A model generated the notes under the pieces. The model was not told where the DNA came from, did not search any database, and was given only the letters and a program-made list of their open reading frames with translations. This document shows positions 53,137 to 61,654 of a DNA stretch of 64,000 nucleotides, one piece after another (positions within the stretch are counted from its first letter, which is position 1; every line of letters starts with the position of its first letter). Origin of the DNA: ZC4RG30 sp046047615 (GTDB taxonomy: Bacteria > Pseudomonadota > Gammaproteobacteria > Steroidobacterales > Steroidobacteraceae); NCBI GenBank assembly GCA_046047615.1, contig JBJOHO010000083.1, forward strand, positions 68,886 to 132,885, given 5' to 3'. The position numbers and the translations under genes are program-made.

Positions 53137-54807
53137 TCAGGCCATGAACAGCGGCAGCGCCTTCATCAGGGTCGTCGCGATGCCCCACGCCAGCGGCAGG
53201 CCCACCAACGTCCATGCCACGGCGACGACCCAGGCCGGGGTCGCGATGCCAGCGGACGATGACACTGCCGAGGGCGCCGCAGTGTCCGCCTGGGCAAGTT
53301 CATGGGCGCGTTCGCGTTCCGCCGCAAGTTGCTGGTCGCTCATGAAGCGGTCGGCCGGCACCGGGCGCACCAGCAGGTTGCAGGCCAATCCCAGCAGCAG
53401 CAGGCCCGCCAGCAGGTAGAGCGTCCCGCTGTAGGCAGCCGCGGGTGACACGCCGCGGCCCAATTGGTATTCGCGCAGATAGTTCACCAGCACGGGCCCG
53501 AGGATGCCGGCGACAGACCACGCCGTGAGCAGACGGCCATGGATGGCCCCTACATGTTGCGTGCCGAAGAGGTCGGCCAGGTACGCCGGAATGGTCGCGA
53601 ACCCGCCGCCATAGAACGTCATGACGAGGCAGAACAACGCCACGAACACCGCGACCTGGCCTGCCGCGGCGGCTGACGGTGCAAGGGCATAGAGCGCCAC
53701 GCCCACCACGAAGAACAGCGTGTAGGTCCGCTGGCGACCGATGACGTCGGACACCGACGACCAGACGATGCGCCCCAGGATGTTGAACAGCGACAGCAGC
53801 CCCGTGAATGCCGCCGCGACCGTGGCGGCGAGCGCGGTCTCGTTGGCGTCCATGTGCAGCACGCCCGCCGTGCCGCCGGCCAGGCGCGCGCCGAACACTT
53901 CCTGCAGCAGCGGCGAGGCCATGCCGAGCACGCCGATGCCGGCACTGACATTCAGGCACAGCACGCCCCAGAGCAGCCAGAACTGGCGGGTGCCGAGCAC
54001 ACGATCGACGTGCACGTGGCGGGTGGTCACCAGTGGGCTGACCAGGGCCGGCTGCGACTGGCGTGGCGCCGGTTGCCACCCCGGAGCAGGGAGGCGGTAT
54101 GACAGTGCGCCGGCGATCATCGCCACGGCATACACCGTGGCCATCACCAGCAGCGCCTGCCAGGCACCAACCCCATTGGCGTCCGCGAACTTTTTCATCA
54201 ACAGATCCGCCAGCGGCGAACCAATCATGGCGCCACCGCCAAACCCCATGATGGCCATGCCCGTGGCCAACCCGCGCCGGTCGGGAAACCACTTCACGAG
54301 CGTGGAGACCGGCGAGATGTAACCCAGGCCGAGGCCGATGCCGCCGATGACACCCGCGCCAAGCCAGAGCAGCCACAGTTGGTGGAGCGCCACCCCGAGC
54401 GCGCCGAGTGCCAGGCCACCCGCCCAGCAAACGGCCGAGACCAGTCCGGCCTTCCGCGGGCCCTCGCGTTCGACCCAACTGCCGAACAGCGCTGCTGAGG
54501 AGCCGAGCACCACGAAGAACAGCGTGTAGGTCCAGCCGAGCAGGGACACCGGCCAGTCGCAATGGGTCGTCACCAGCGTCTGCACCAGCGTCTGCTCCGC
54601 CGGGCAGGCCACCGGTGCCTCGATGCCTACGGCGCGCGACAGCGGCATCCAGAACACGCTGAATCCATAGGCCATGCCGATGCACAGGTGGATGGCCAGC
54701 GCTGCGGGCGGGATCACCCAGCGGTTGAAGCCCGGAGGGGCGATGATGCGCGACTTGTCCAGCCACCCCGCCATCGGGGACAGTACGGCACCGTTGTTCA
54801 CGTGCAT
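53137..54807 (-). CDS. MFS transporter, oxalate/formate antiporter (OFA) family
   Basis: The 556-residue protein has 12 membrane helices with OFA family features: a long loop after helix 1 (SVFWMPLSRAVGIEAPVAC...), GGIGLGLGYISPVSTLVKWFPDRRGLATG and LLSLFNILGRIVWSSVSDVIGRQRTY. The extra C-terminal hydrophobic segment (VVAVAWTLVGLPLAWGI) adds length. OFA members exchange carboxylates such as oxalate/formate or pyruvate, but substrate is unknown here. A GAGG is about eight bases before the ATG. Only 14 bases separate it from the divergent SUI1-type gene start. Confidence 0.93.
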   Translation of the reverse strand: MHVNNGAVLSPMAGWLDKSRIIAPPGFNRWVIPPAALAIHLCIGMAYGFSVFWMPLSRAVGIEAPVACPAEQTLVQTLVTTHCDWPVSLLGWTYTLFFVVLGSSAALFGSWVEREGPRKAGLVSAVCWAGGLALGALGVALHQLWLLWLGAGVIGGIGLGLGYISPVSTLVKWFPDRRGLATGMAIMGFGGGAMIGSPLADLLMKKFADANGVGAWQALLVMATVYAVAMIAGALSYRLPAPGWQPAPRQSQPALVSPLVTTRHVHVDRVLGTRQFWLLWGVLCLNVSAGIGVLGMASPLLQEVFGARLAGGTAGVLHMDANETALAATVAAAFTGLLSLFNILGRIVWSSVSDVIGRQRTYTLFFVVGVALYALAPSAAAAGQVAVFVALFCLVMTFYGGGFATIPAYLADLFGTQHVGAIHGRLLTAWSVAGILGPVLVNYLREYQLGRGVSPAAAYSGTLYLLAGLLLLGLACNLLVRPVPADRFMSDQQLAAERERAHELAQADTAAPSAVSSSAGIATPAWVVAVAWTLVGLPLAWGIATTLMKALPLFMA

Positions 54808-54821
54808 GGGCGACCTCGGCG

Positions 54822-55148
54822 ATGAAGGCCAAATATACGTTCCGCGGCGCGGTGATCGGCAAGCCACCGGCGCGTCCCGCCACTGCCGCAGCGCCCACCC
54901 CCAAGGGTCCGGCCAGGATCCGCGTGGGTCGGGAAACCTCTGGGCGCAGCGGCAAGGGCGTGACGGTGATCACCGGCCTGCCACTGCCGCCGGCCGAACT
55001 CGAGGCGCTGGCCACGAAGCTCAAGAAGACCTGCGGCGCGGGCGGCGCCGTGGTGGGCGGCGTGATCGAACTGCAGGGGGAGCACCGCGACCGGCTGGTG
55101 GCGGAACTGCAGAAGCTCGGCTACGAGGCGAAGCGGTCCGGCGGTTGA
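54822..55148 (+). CDS. yciH: SUI1/YciH family translation factor-like protein
   Basis: The 108-residue protein has an N-terminal extension and a SUI1 domain: TSGRSGKGVTVITGLPLPPA, KLKKTCGAGGAVVGGVIELQGE, and DRLVAELQKLGYEAKR. YciH is the bacterial eIF1 homologue that can affect start-codon selection or stress-dependent translation. Its 5' end is 14 bases from the divergent MFS gene start, so the promoter must overlap that coding sequence. Its 3' end overlaps the convergent yqjK-like gene by 28 bases. Confidence 0.92.
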   Translation: MKAKYTFRGAVIGKPPARPATAAAPTPKGPARIRVGRETSGRSGKGVTVITGLPLPPAELEALATKLKKTCGAGGAVVGGVIELQGEHRDRLVAELQKLGYEAKRSGG

Positions 55149-55453
55149 GCACCGCGGGACGCGCGCACTGACCGGTACAGCGACATGGCGTTGCGCAGGA
55201 CGGTGGTGAGCAACGCAGCCCGCGCCGTCCATGAGACGAGCCGGCCGGGCCGGAGGTAGAGCAGGGCCGCAGCGCCCAATGCGGCCACCCAAGGTTTGCC
55301 GCGCGCCGCCTGTACCCAGCGCATGCCCGTGTCGACCACGGCCAAACGGTCGGCCACGCGCTGGCCCTGCAGGGCGAGATCGAGCCTCAAGCGGTTGCTG
55401 CGGGCCTGCAGGACGTCCCGCCGCCGTTGCAGGTCGGCCGCGCGTCCTTTCAT
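55121..55453 (-). CDS. YqjK-like membrane-associated protein
   Basis: The 110-residue protein has a basic, coiled N-terminal half (RRRDVLQARSNRLRLDLALQ) and one hydrophobic segment (PWVAALGAAALLYL). It sits last in a yqjD-yqjE-yqjK arrangement, the main ground for the name. The start overlaps the yqjE stop by four bases. Function is unknown. Confidence 0.74.
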   Translation of the reverse strand: MKGRAADLQRRRDVLQARSNRLRLDLALQGQRVADRLAVVDTGMRWVQAARGKPWVAALGAAALLYLRPGRLVSWTARAALLTTVLRNAMSLYRSVRASRGAQPPDRFAS

Positions 55454-55866
55454 GCATCCCCCGAGTAGTCGCGGCCATCCAGGGTCTCGCGATCGCGGCG
55501 CAGTTCTTCACGGGTTGCGGCGAACAGCGGCTCGCGCCGGTGTGCCAACCGGCGCGCGATCCAGGCCGCCAGCAGGGCCCCCACCAGGAAGATCCCGGTG
55601 ACCGCGGACGCTGCGGCGATGCGGTGGCTGTCCCACAGGAGGATCACCACGGTGGCGGCCACCCAGAACACCGCAAAGGCAGCGCACAGCAGGGCGACTG
55701 CAGACCAGAGCAGCAAGCGCCCTGCACGGTGCAACTCCTGGTCGAGTTCGGTCGCCAGCAACTCGGCGCGCGTCTGCAGCAGCAGCAGCAGCGTCGAGGC
55801 AAGGCGCCGGATCGATTCGACCAAGCCGGGCGGCCCCTGCCGCCCCGGATCCGGACCCGCGTCCAT
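55450..55866 (-). CDS. yqjE: Phage-holin-family/YqjE-like inner-membrane protein
   Basis: The 138-residue protein has an amphipathic N-terminal helix (ESIRRLASTLLLLLQTRAELLATELDQE). It continues with two membrane helices (LLLWSAVALLCAAFAVFWVAATVVILLW and SAVTGIFLVGALLAAWIA), the layout of YqjE and actinobacterial-holin-X-like proteins. It is encoded between yqjD and yqjK. The genes are associated with stationary phase in enterics; function is unclear. Confidence 0.88.
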   Translation of the reverse strand: MDAGPDPGRQGPPGLVESIRRLASTLLLLLQTRAELLATELDQELHRAGRLLLWSAVALLCAAFAVFWVAATVVILLWDSHRIAAASAVTGIFLVGALLAAWIARRLAHRREPLFAATREELRRDRETLDGRDYSGDA

Positions 55867-55869
55867 GCG

Positions 55870-56175
55870 TCAGCGACGGCTGACGAGCAGGCCCACCAGG
55901 AACGCGACGCCCGCAGCAATGCCGATGGCCTGCCACGGGTTGCCGCGGACGAAATCATCGGCCTGGCCCGCAGCCTCGCGCGCCTGTGCCGTGACCTGGT
56001 CCTCCATCGACCCCAACCGGGCCTTGGCGGCGCCGAGCGTACGCTCGGCGCGGGCACGCGCTTCTTCGATGCGGTCTCCCGCCTGCCCCGCAGTGGCCTT
56101 GAGCAGCTCCTCGACGTCGGCCATGACCTGGCGCACGTCGGTCATCAGTCGGTCCACGTTCGGCTCAGTGTTCAT
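55870..56175 (-). CDS. yqjD: DUF883 (YqjD/ElaB) ribosome-associated membrane protein
   Basis: The 101-residue protein has a long charged helix (VRQVMADVEELLKATAGQ...EARARAERTLGAAKARL). A C-terminal tail follows, QADDFVRGNPWQAIGIAAGVAFLVGLLVSRR, the YqjD/ElaB signature: GNPW followed by one membrane helix and a double Arg end. In E. coli such proteins bind stationary-phase ribosomes at the inner membrane. The ATG at 56175 is preceded by GAGGAGG, an excellent ribosome-binding site. Confidence 0.93.
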   Translation of the reverse strand: MNTEPNVDRLMTDVRQVMADVEELLKATAGQAGDRIEEARARAERTLGAAKARLGSMEDQVTAQAREAAGQADDFVRGNPWQAIGIAAGVAFLVGLLVSRR

Positions 56176-56252
56176 GAGGCCTCCTCGCGTTGTAGGCTGA
56201 TCCTCGCAGAGGATGACATAAGACGCTTCCGTACTTGTACGAGGATCCGCGC

Positions 56253-56876
56253 ATGAACCGTGCCGGCCTGCTGCTGGCGGCCTATCTGGTGCTGTGGGCT
56301 GCGCTGGCGATCGCGCCCCACGACCGGGCGGACTGGGCTCTGGAAAACCTGCTGACGCTGGCCACGCTCGTCTGGATCGTCCCGGAACACCGTCGCCGGC
56401 CCCTCTCGTCACTGTCCTGCCTGCTGGTCTTCGCCTTCATGGTGCTGCATGCCGTGGGCGCGCACTACACGTACGCCGAGGTCCCCTACGACGCGTGGAG
56501 CCGGCGTTGGCTCGGCCTGTCGGTCGACAGCCTGCTCGGCTGGGAGCGCAACAACTTCGACCGCGTTGTGCATTTCGCCTTCGGCCTGCTGCTGGCCATG
56601 CCGATCCGCGAGCAGTTGCGGCACGTCGCGGCCATACGGGGCGTATGGACGTGGCTCCTGCCGCTCAACATCGTGCTCGTGGCGTCATCCCTGTACGAAC
56701 TGCTGGAGTGGGGTGCCGCGCTTGTGGTGGGTGGCAACCTCGGCATGGCCTACCTGGGTACGCAGGGCGATGAATGGGACGCGCACAAGGACATGGTGCT
56801 GGCCGTGGCCGGTGCGGCGCTCGCGCTGGCGCTGGGCTGGTCGCTGCTGCGGTTAAGGGGCCAGCCGGACCGGTAG
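56253..56876 (+). CDS. YjdF/DUF2238 family inner-membrane protein
   Basis: The 207-residue protein has about six membrane helices and matches DUF2238. Landmarks are VLHAVGAHYTYAEVPYD, NNFDRVVHFAFGLLLAMPIRE, SSLYELLEWGAAL and GTQGDEWDAHKDMVLAVAGA. The function of the family is not known. A TTG at 56235 would extend it by six residues; the ATG is preferred. It ends 24 bases inside the convergent PCuAC-like gene. Confidence 0.91.
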   Translation: MNRAGLLLAAYLVLWAALAIAPHDRADWALENLLTLATLVWIVPEHRRRPLSSLSCLLVFAFMVLHAVGAHYTYAEVPYDAWSRRWLGLSVDSLLGWERNNFDRVVHFAFGLLLAMPIREQLRHVAAIRGVWTWLLPLNIVLVASSLYELLEWGAALVVGGNLGMAYLGTQGDEWDAHKDMVLAVAGAALALALGWSLLRLRGQPDR

Positions 56877-57329
56877 TTCAACGGACAGCGGCGGCTCATC
56901 CTCGAACACGAAGGTGACCGGCAGCCGCTGGTCCTGCTGCGCCGGCTGGCGCAAGCCGGTGAAATGCAGGTGCCGTCCTTGCAGCTGCAACCTCGCGGTT
57001 TCGCCGGGCTGCAGCTGGAACCGTGCCACGGGCCACAGTCGCGCAGCACCGTCGGCGCCAACCGAGAGTTGCCGCAATTCCACGCGGTCGGCGGCGGTGG
57101 AGGTCAGCTTCAGCAGGCTGCGGGCCACGCCGCCCGTATTGCGCAGCACGAGGAAGCCGCTGGCCTCCCGTGCTCCGGCCCGCGCCTGGGCACCGGCCGG
57201 CGCCGATTCTGCCTTGAGTTCCACCTCGATGCCGGCGGCGGCGGTCGTCGGCAGCAGGAACAGCGCGGCAAGCGCGTGCGCTGCGCAGGAGGCCAAGCGG
57301 TGCATGCGGAGGATCCTCGGGAACTTCAT
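56853..57329 (-). CDS. PCuAC-fold periplasmic protein with copper ligands lost
   Basis: The 158-residue protein has a signal peptide (AALFLLPTTAAAG) and a single PCuAC (DUF461) domain: EASGFLVLRNTGG, AADRVELRQL (83-88), ARLWPVARFQLQPGETARLQLQGRH and LHFTGLRQP. Active PCuAC proteins use H-x10-M-x21-H-x-M to hand copper to cytochrome oxidase. Here the first His is Arg (VELRQL), the Met in the next strand is Leu (ARLWP), and HxM reads HLH. It may therefore bind a different ligand or act structurally. No oxidase assembly gene is nearby. Confidence 0.83.
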   Translation of the reverse strand: MKFPRILRMHRLASCAAHALAALFLLPTTAAAGIEVELKAESAPAGAQARAGAREASGFLVLRNTGGVARSLLKLTSTAADRVELRQLSVGADGAARLWPVARFQLQPGETARLQLQGRHLHFTGLRQPAQQDQRLPVTFVFEDEPPLSVELPVRLAP

Positions 57330-57419
57330 GCGCCCATGATGGCCTCGCCGCGGGTTTCCGCGCCAGCCGCCTGGCTGCGCTTGCCCCGACAGGCCCGCCC
57401 CCGCTAGCCTCGCCGCCCC

Positions 57420-59369
57420 ATGTTGCGTTTCGACCATGTCACCCTGCGCCGCGGCACCCGCGCATTGTTTGCCGACGCGGACTTCAGCCTGTTCCGCGGC
57501 GAGAAGGTGGGCATCACGGGCGAGAACGGCAGCGGCAAGTCCAGCCTCATGGCGCTGGTGCGTGGCGACCTGCAGCCCGACGCCGGACAGTTCTCCATGC
57601 CGGGCAACCTCGAGGTCGCGCACGTGGCGCAGGAACTCGACGCCACGGACCAGGCGGCGATCGAGTTCGTGCTCGACGGCGACGCCGCCTTGCGGCGGCT
57701 GGAAGCCCGGCTGGCTGACGCAGAAGGCGATCAGGACGCTGGCCACCGGCTGGCAGAACTCCACGCCGACTATGCCGCCGCCGGTGGCTACGACGCCCGC
57801 GCACGCGCTGCCCGGCTGATGCATGGCCTTGGATTCGCCGCCGGCGACGAGCAGCGTCCCCTGCGGGATTTTTCCGGCGGTTGGCGGGTACGGCTGAACG
57901 TGGCCCGCGCCCTGATGTGCCGGTCCGACCTGCTGCTGCTGGACGAGCCCACCAACCATCTGGACCTCGATGCGATCCTGTGGCTCGAGGGTTGGCTGCG
58001 CGACTACCCGGGCACCTTGCTGCTGATCGCGCATGACCGCGAGTTCCTCGACCGCGTTGTCGACCGGATCGTCAACCTCGAGCAGGGCAAGGCCACGCTG
58101 TACCGCGGCAACTACTCCGACTTCGAGACGCAGCGTGCCGAACGTCTTGCGCAGCAGGGCGCCCTGTTCGAGCGGCAGCAGCGCGAGATCCGGCACATGG
58201 AGGCCTTCGTTGCGCGCTTCCGCGCGCAGGCAACCAAGGCGCGCCAGGCGCAGAGCCGCCTGAAGGCGCTGGAGCGCATGCAGCGGATCGCGCCGGCCCA
58301 CGTCGACTCACCCTTCCGGTTCAGTTTCGCCGAACCGCAGCGGCTGCCGCGGCCGCTGCTGGCCGCCGATGCCATGGCCACAGGTTATGGCGGCGTGACG
58401 CGCGTCTGCGGCATCAACCTCACGGTCTATCCGGGCGACCGCATTGCCTTGCTGGGTCGCAATGGTGCCGGCAAGTCCACGGTCATCAAGCTGCTGGCGG
58501 GCGAGTTGCCGGCGCTGGCCGGGCAACGGACCGATGCCCGCGACCTGTCGATCGGCTATTTCGCCCAGCACCAGCTCGAGCAACTGGACCCGCTGGACTC
58601 GCCACTGGGCAATCTGCGGCGCTGCGCTGCCGGGGCCCCGCCGGGAAGCGGCGCTTGCGGCGCGACCGAGCAGGATCTGCGCGACTACCTTGCCGGTTTC
58701 GGTTTTCGCGGCGACCGGGTGTTCGAACCGGTGGCGCCGTTCTCCGGCGGCGAGAAATCGCGGCTGGCGCTGTGCCTGCTGGCCTGGCGGCGGCCGAACC
58801 TGCTGCTGCTGGACGAACCGACCAACCACCTGGACCTCGAAATGCGCCAGGCGCTGGTGATGGCCCTGCAGGACTATGCAGGCGCGGTGATCATGGTCTC
58901 GCACGACCGTCATCTGCTGCGCACCGTCAGCGACCAGTTCCTGCTGGTGCACGATGGACGTTGCCAGCCCTTCGATGGCGACCTCGACGACCACGCCCGT
59001 TGGCTGTCGCAGGCCGGCGCCACGACCACGCCCCTGGCGGCACCGGTGGTCGTCCCTGAAGCAGCCCGCGAATCCGCGGAGGACCGACGCCTGCGGAAGC
59101 GCCAGGAGGCCGACCAGCGGGCGCGCCTGGCACCCTTGCGCGCCGCACTGGCCCGCGCGGAACGGACACTGGAAGCGCTGGCGGCACGTGCCACGGCGCT
59201 GGAATCCGCACTGGCCGATCCGGACCTCTACGCCGAGGGTGGCAGGGACCGTCTGCGGCAGCTTTCGCAGGAGAAGGCCAGCCTCGATCGCGACATGGCG
59301 GTGGCCGAGGACGCCTGGTTGCAGGCCGGAGAGGCTCTGGAAGCCGCGCAGGGTGATCCCGGACCCTGA
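57420..59369 (+). CDS. ABC-F family ATPase (YheS-like)
   Basis: The 649-residue protein has two ABC domains with no membrane part. Walker A 1 is GENGSGKSS and Walker A 2 is GRNGAGKST. Signature motifs are FSGGW and FSGGEKS, and both Walker B motifs read LLLLDEPTNHLDL. A linker of charged helices (~230-285, the P-site tRNA-interacting motif) joins them, and a C-terminal coiled coil (~545-645) follows. ABC-F proteins act on the ribosome to resolve stalls. YheS is a better fit than EttA owing to the tail. It begins with ATG at 57420. Confidence 0.94.
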   Translation: MLRFDHVTLRRGTRALFADADFSLFRGEKVGITGENGSGKSSLMALVRGDLQPDAGQFSMPGNLEVAHVAQELDATDQAAIEFVLDGDAALRRLEARLADAEGDQDAGHRLAELHADYAAAGGYDARARAARLMHGLGFAAGDEQRPLRDFSGGWRVRLNVARALMCRSDLLLLDEPTNHLDLDAILWLEGWLRDYPGTLLLIAHDREFLDRVVDRIVNLEQGKATLYRGNYSDFETQRAERLAQQGALFERQQREIRHMEAFVARFRAQATKARQAQSRLKALERMQRIAPAHVDSPFRFSFAEPQRLPRPLLAADAMATGYGGVTRVCGINLTVYPGDRIALLGRNGAGKSTVIKLLAGELPALAGQRTDARDLSIGYFAQHQLEQLDPLDSPLGNLRRCAAGAPPGSGACGATEQDLRDYLAGFGFRGDRVFEPVAPFSGGEKSRLALCLLAWRRPNLLLLDEPTNHLDLEMRQALVMALQDYAGAVIMVSHDRHLLRTVSDQFLLVHDGRCQPFDGDLDDHARWLSQAGATTTPLAAPVVVPEAARESAEDRRLRKRQEADQRARLAPLRAALARAERTLEALAARATALESALADPDLYAEGGRDRLRQLSQEKASLDRDMAVAEDAWLQAGEALEAAQGDPGP

Positions 59370-59492
59370 CGGGCCGGAGTGCGAAACTGTGCGCTGCGCC
59401 ACAGTCTGCGACCCCAGGGTCCGCAACCCCTCAAGAACCGCACCCGGCGACCGATCACCGTGGAGTTACCTCTACAGGGATCCGGGGAAGGC

Positions 59493-60965
59493 ATGGTCCA
59501 GGGCGTGCTCCAAGATGCGGTCGACGCCGACCCGGGGATGGCGCTGTTCTGGGGGACGATTCTCCTGGTGTTGCTGCTGCTGACCCTGTTGCTGGCCTGG
59601 CGGACTGTCCTGCACCAGCGCCACAAGGCGCGCCACGGTTCCCTGACGGACCAGTTGACGGGACTGTCCAACCGGCTCCATCTGCACGAGTCACTGCCGG
59701 CACTCCTGCGCCAGGCACGCGAGGAAGGCAGCGAACTGGCGGTGTTCCATGTCGGCATCGACCATTTCCGGCGCCTCAACGACCTGAATGGCAGCGAGGC
59801 CGGAGACCGCGTCCTGGTCGAGACCGCGCGCCGGTTGCGGGCCTGCACACCGGGTGCGCTGTTGTGTGCGCGGGTCGGCAGCGACGAGTTCGTTCTCGTG
59901 GCAGGGGTGCAACTTAAACGCCAGGAGCACGAAGCCCTGGCCCGCCTTCTGGTGACCGTACTGCATGCACCGGTCGAGGCGGCGGATGACATCCACGAGC
60001 TCACGGTGAGCCTCGGGGTCAGCGTACTCACACCGACCTTGCCCGGCGCCAGCGAACTGCTGCGTCAGGCCCATATCGCGATGCACGAGGCACGCCGGCA
60101 CGGGCGCAACCAATGGCGCCTGTTCCGCCACCAGATGGATGCGGACATGCGCAGCCAGCTCGAGCTCGAGCATGCGCTGCGGGGCGCACTGGCCAAGGGC
60201 GAGCTGCATGTGGTCTACCAGCCGGTCGTTGCCCTCGTGGACGGCCAGCTGACCGGGTTCGAGGCCCTGATCCGCTGGCGCAGCCCGCTGCTGGGCGACG
60301 TGCCGCCGGGGCGTTTCATTCCTGTCGCCGAGTCCTGTGGGCTGATCGGCGCCATTGGCGAATTCGTGTTGCGCCAGGCCTGCCGGCAGTTGCGGTCCTG
60401 GCAGGAGGCCGGCCTCGCGTTGCGGCCGGTCGCGGTGAACATCTCGCCGCTGCAGTTCGAACGCGGGATGCTGCGGCAGGCCGTCGAGAGTGCACTGCAT
60501 GAAAGCGGCATCCATGCGCGCTGGCTGCATCTGGAACTCACGGAATCCACCGTGATGCAGAACCCGGAAGTCCATGGCCGCGACCTGCAGGCCCTGCGGG
60601 CGCGCGGCTGCAAGGTCTCGATCGACGATTTCGGGACCGGCCATTCCAGCCTCAGCCGCCTGAGCCAGCTGCCCGTGGACAAGCTGAAGATCGACCGTGG
60701 CTTCGTCAAGGCGATGCGTTCGGACGCAGGACAGGCTGCCATCATCCGTGCCATCGTCACGATGGCCGGAGCACTGGGGCTGACGACGGTGGCCGAAGGC
60801 ATCGAGGGCGCGGACGAGTTGACCTGGCTTCAGGAGATCGGCTGCGTCGAGGGCCAGGGCTTCCACTTCAGCCATCCCCTGCCTGTCGAGGAGTGCGCGA
60901 AGCTGCTGCGATCGGCAACGCCCTATGACGACCGGAAGATCGTGCCCTTGCGCACGCCCCGCTGA
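59493..60965 (+). CDS. GGDEF-EAL cyclic-di-GMP protein
   Basis: The 490-residue protein has one N-terminal membrane helix (FWGTILLVLLLLTLLLAW), then a GGDEF-like domain (~50-215: DQLTGLSNR, GIDHFRRLNDLN, but with GSDEF in place of GGDEF). A full EAL domain follows (~235-475: GFEALIRWR, ELTESTVMQNPE, IDDFGTGHSSL, KIDRGFV, AEGIE). The phosphodiesterase residues are intact, so c-di-GMP breakdown is likely; cyclase activity is uncertain. The start is not certain: ATG 59493 has GGGGAAGG immediately upstream, whereas GTG 59460 and GTG 59379 are in-frame alternatives. Confidence 0.92.
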   Translation: MVQGVLQDAVDADPGMALFWGTILLVLLLLTLLLAWRTVLHQRHKARHGSLTDQLTGLSNRLHLHESLPALLRQAREEGSELAVFHVGIDHFRRLNDLNGSEAGDRVLVETARRLRACTPGALLCARVGSDEFVLVAGVQLKRQEHEALARLLVTVLHAPVEAADDIHELTVSLGVSVLTPTLPGASELLRQAHIAMHEARRHGRNQWRLFRHQMDADMRSQLELEHALRGALAKGELHVVYQPVVALVDGQLTGFEALIRWRSPLLGDVPPGRFIPVAESCGLIGAIGEFVLRQACRQLRSWQEAGLALRPVAVNISPLQFERGMLRQAVESALHESGIHARWLHLELTESTVMQNPEVHGRDLQALRARGCKVSIDDFGTGHSSLSRLSQLPVDKLKIDRGFVKAMRSDAGQAAIIRAIVTMAGALGLTTVAEGIEGADELTWLQEIGCVEGQGFHFSHPLPVEECAKLLRSATPYDDRKIVPLRTPR

Positions 60966-60972
60966 AAAAAAT

Positions 60973-61005
60973 GAAAGCCCCGCAGGGGTATCTTGCGGGG
61001 CTTTC
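60973..61005. terminator. Intrinsic terminator hairpin
   Basis: A perfect 12-base stem, GAAAGCCCCGCA with TGCGGGGCTTTC, surrounds a nine-base loop. It begins eight bases after the GGDEF-EAL stop. An A-run just 5' would give a U-run for transcripts from the other strand, so it can act on both sides. Confidence 0.85.
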
Positions 61006-61147
61006 GGTGGCCAGGACCGCTTACCTGCCCTAGTGGCAGACCCTCAAGTGGGCGGGCGAACATCCACGCCGGCCTGATGCTCTGGAACCGACGTTACGCA
61101 GGCCGCACGCGCCGTGCCACCGTGAGTGTGCGAAACCGTGACGCCGC

Positions 61148-61462
61148 TCACTCGAGATCGGTATCGCGGCGGCCCGTGTGGTCGCGCCGCTCATCGCCGC
61201 TGTACCAGCTGGAGCGGATGCTGTGCCGCAGGCCACCCAAGGCGCGACGCTCGGCGTCCGGCTGGCGACGGTCATTGAACTTGCGGAACTTGCAAGTGCA
61301 CTTGTCCTGCATCGTGCAGTTTTTCAAGGGCAGCATGGGCGCGTCCTTCGTCAGGACGCGCTTGCCGCCCAGGGAGCCGACGTCCTGGCAGCACGGCTTG
61401 CCGCACACGACCTCGACAGCCGCGAAACCTTGTACCGATGGGCGCTTGCTGTTGGTCGTCAC
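61148..61462 (-). CDS. Small cysteine-rich basic protein of unknown function
   Basis: The 104-residue protein begins at GTG 61462. It has a cluster of cysteines: CGKPCC (~20-25), then NCTMQDKCTCKF (~48-59), then a highly charged DRRQPDAERR. I recall similar unnamed small proteins (two Cys clusters followed by a DRR-rich stretch) in beta- and gammaproteobacteria, but cannot name a family. The cysteine spacing suggests metal binding. It is antisense to a longer plus-strand frame with no recognisable content. Its end faces the hairpin at 60973-61005, which could terminate it. Confidence 0.68.
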   Translation of the reverse strand: MTTNSKRPSVQGFAAVEVVCGKPCCQDVGSLGGKRVLTKDAPMLPLKNCTMQDKCTCKFRKFNDRRQPDAERRALGGLRHSIRSSWYSGDERRDHTGRRDTDLE

Positions 61463-61654
61463 GGGATTGGTCCTCGATCGATCGCTGCGGTACCCGGCGC
61501 CGGGATATTGCCTCTGTTCAACCTTGCCGGGACGTGACGCAGTCCCGGTTCCTGCGCGCGGTGCTCACTCAACCTTAGGCAACTGGACAGCCCCTCGTGG
61601 CAGGCCGCATTCTCCACTCCGGAAGAACCATGACGATCCCTGGGGGGGAATCGC

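Noticed and set aside
61527..61548. Hairpin CCGGGAC / GTCCCGG upstream of the TTG-start gene
   Set aside because: Seven-base stem with no T-run; it lies in a 192-base gap and could be chance. No riboswitch features are seen.
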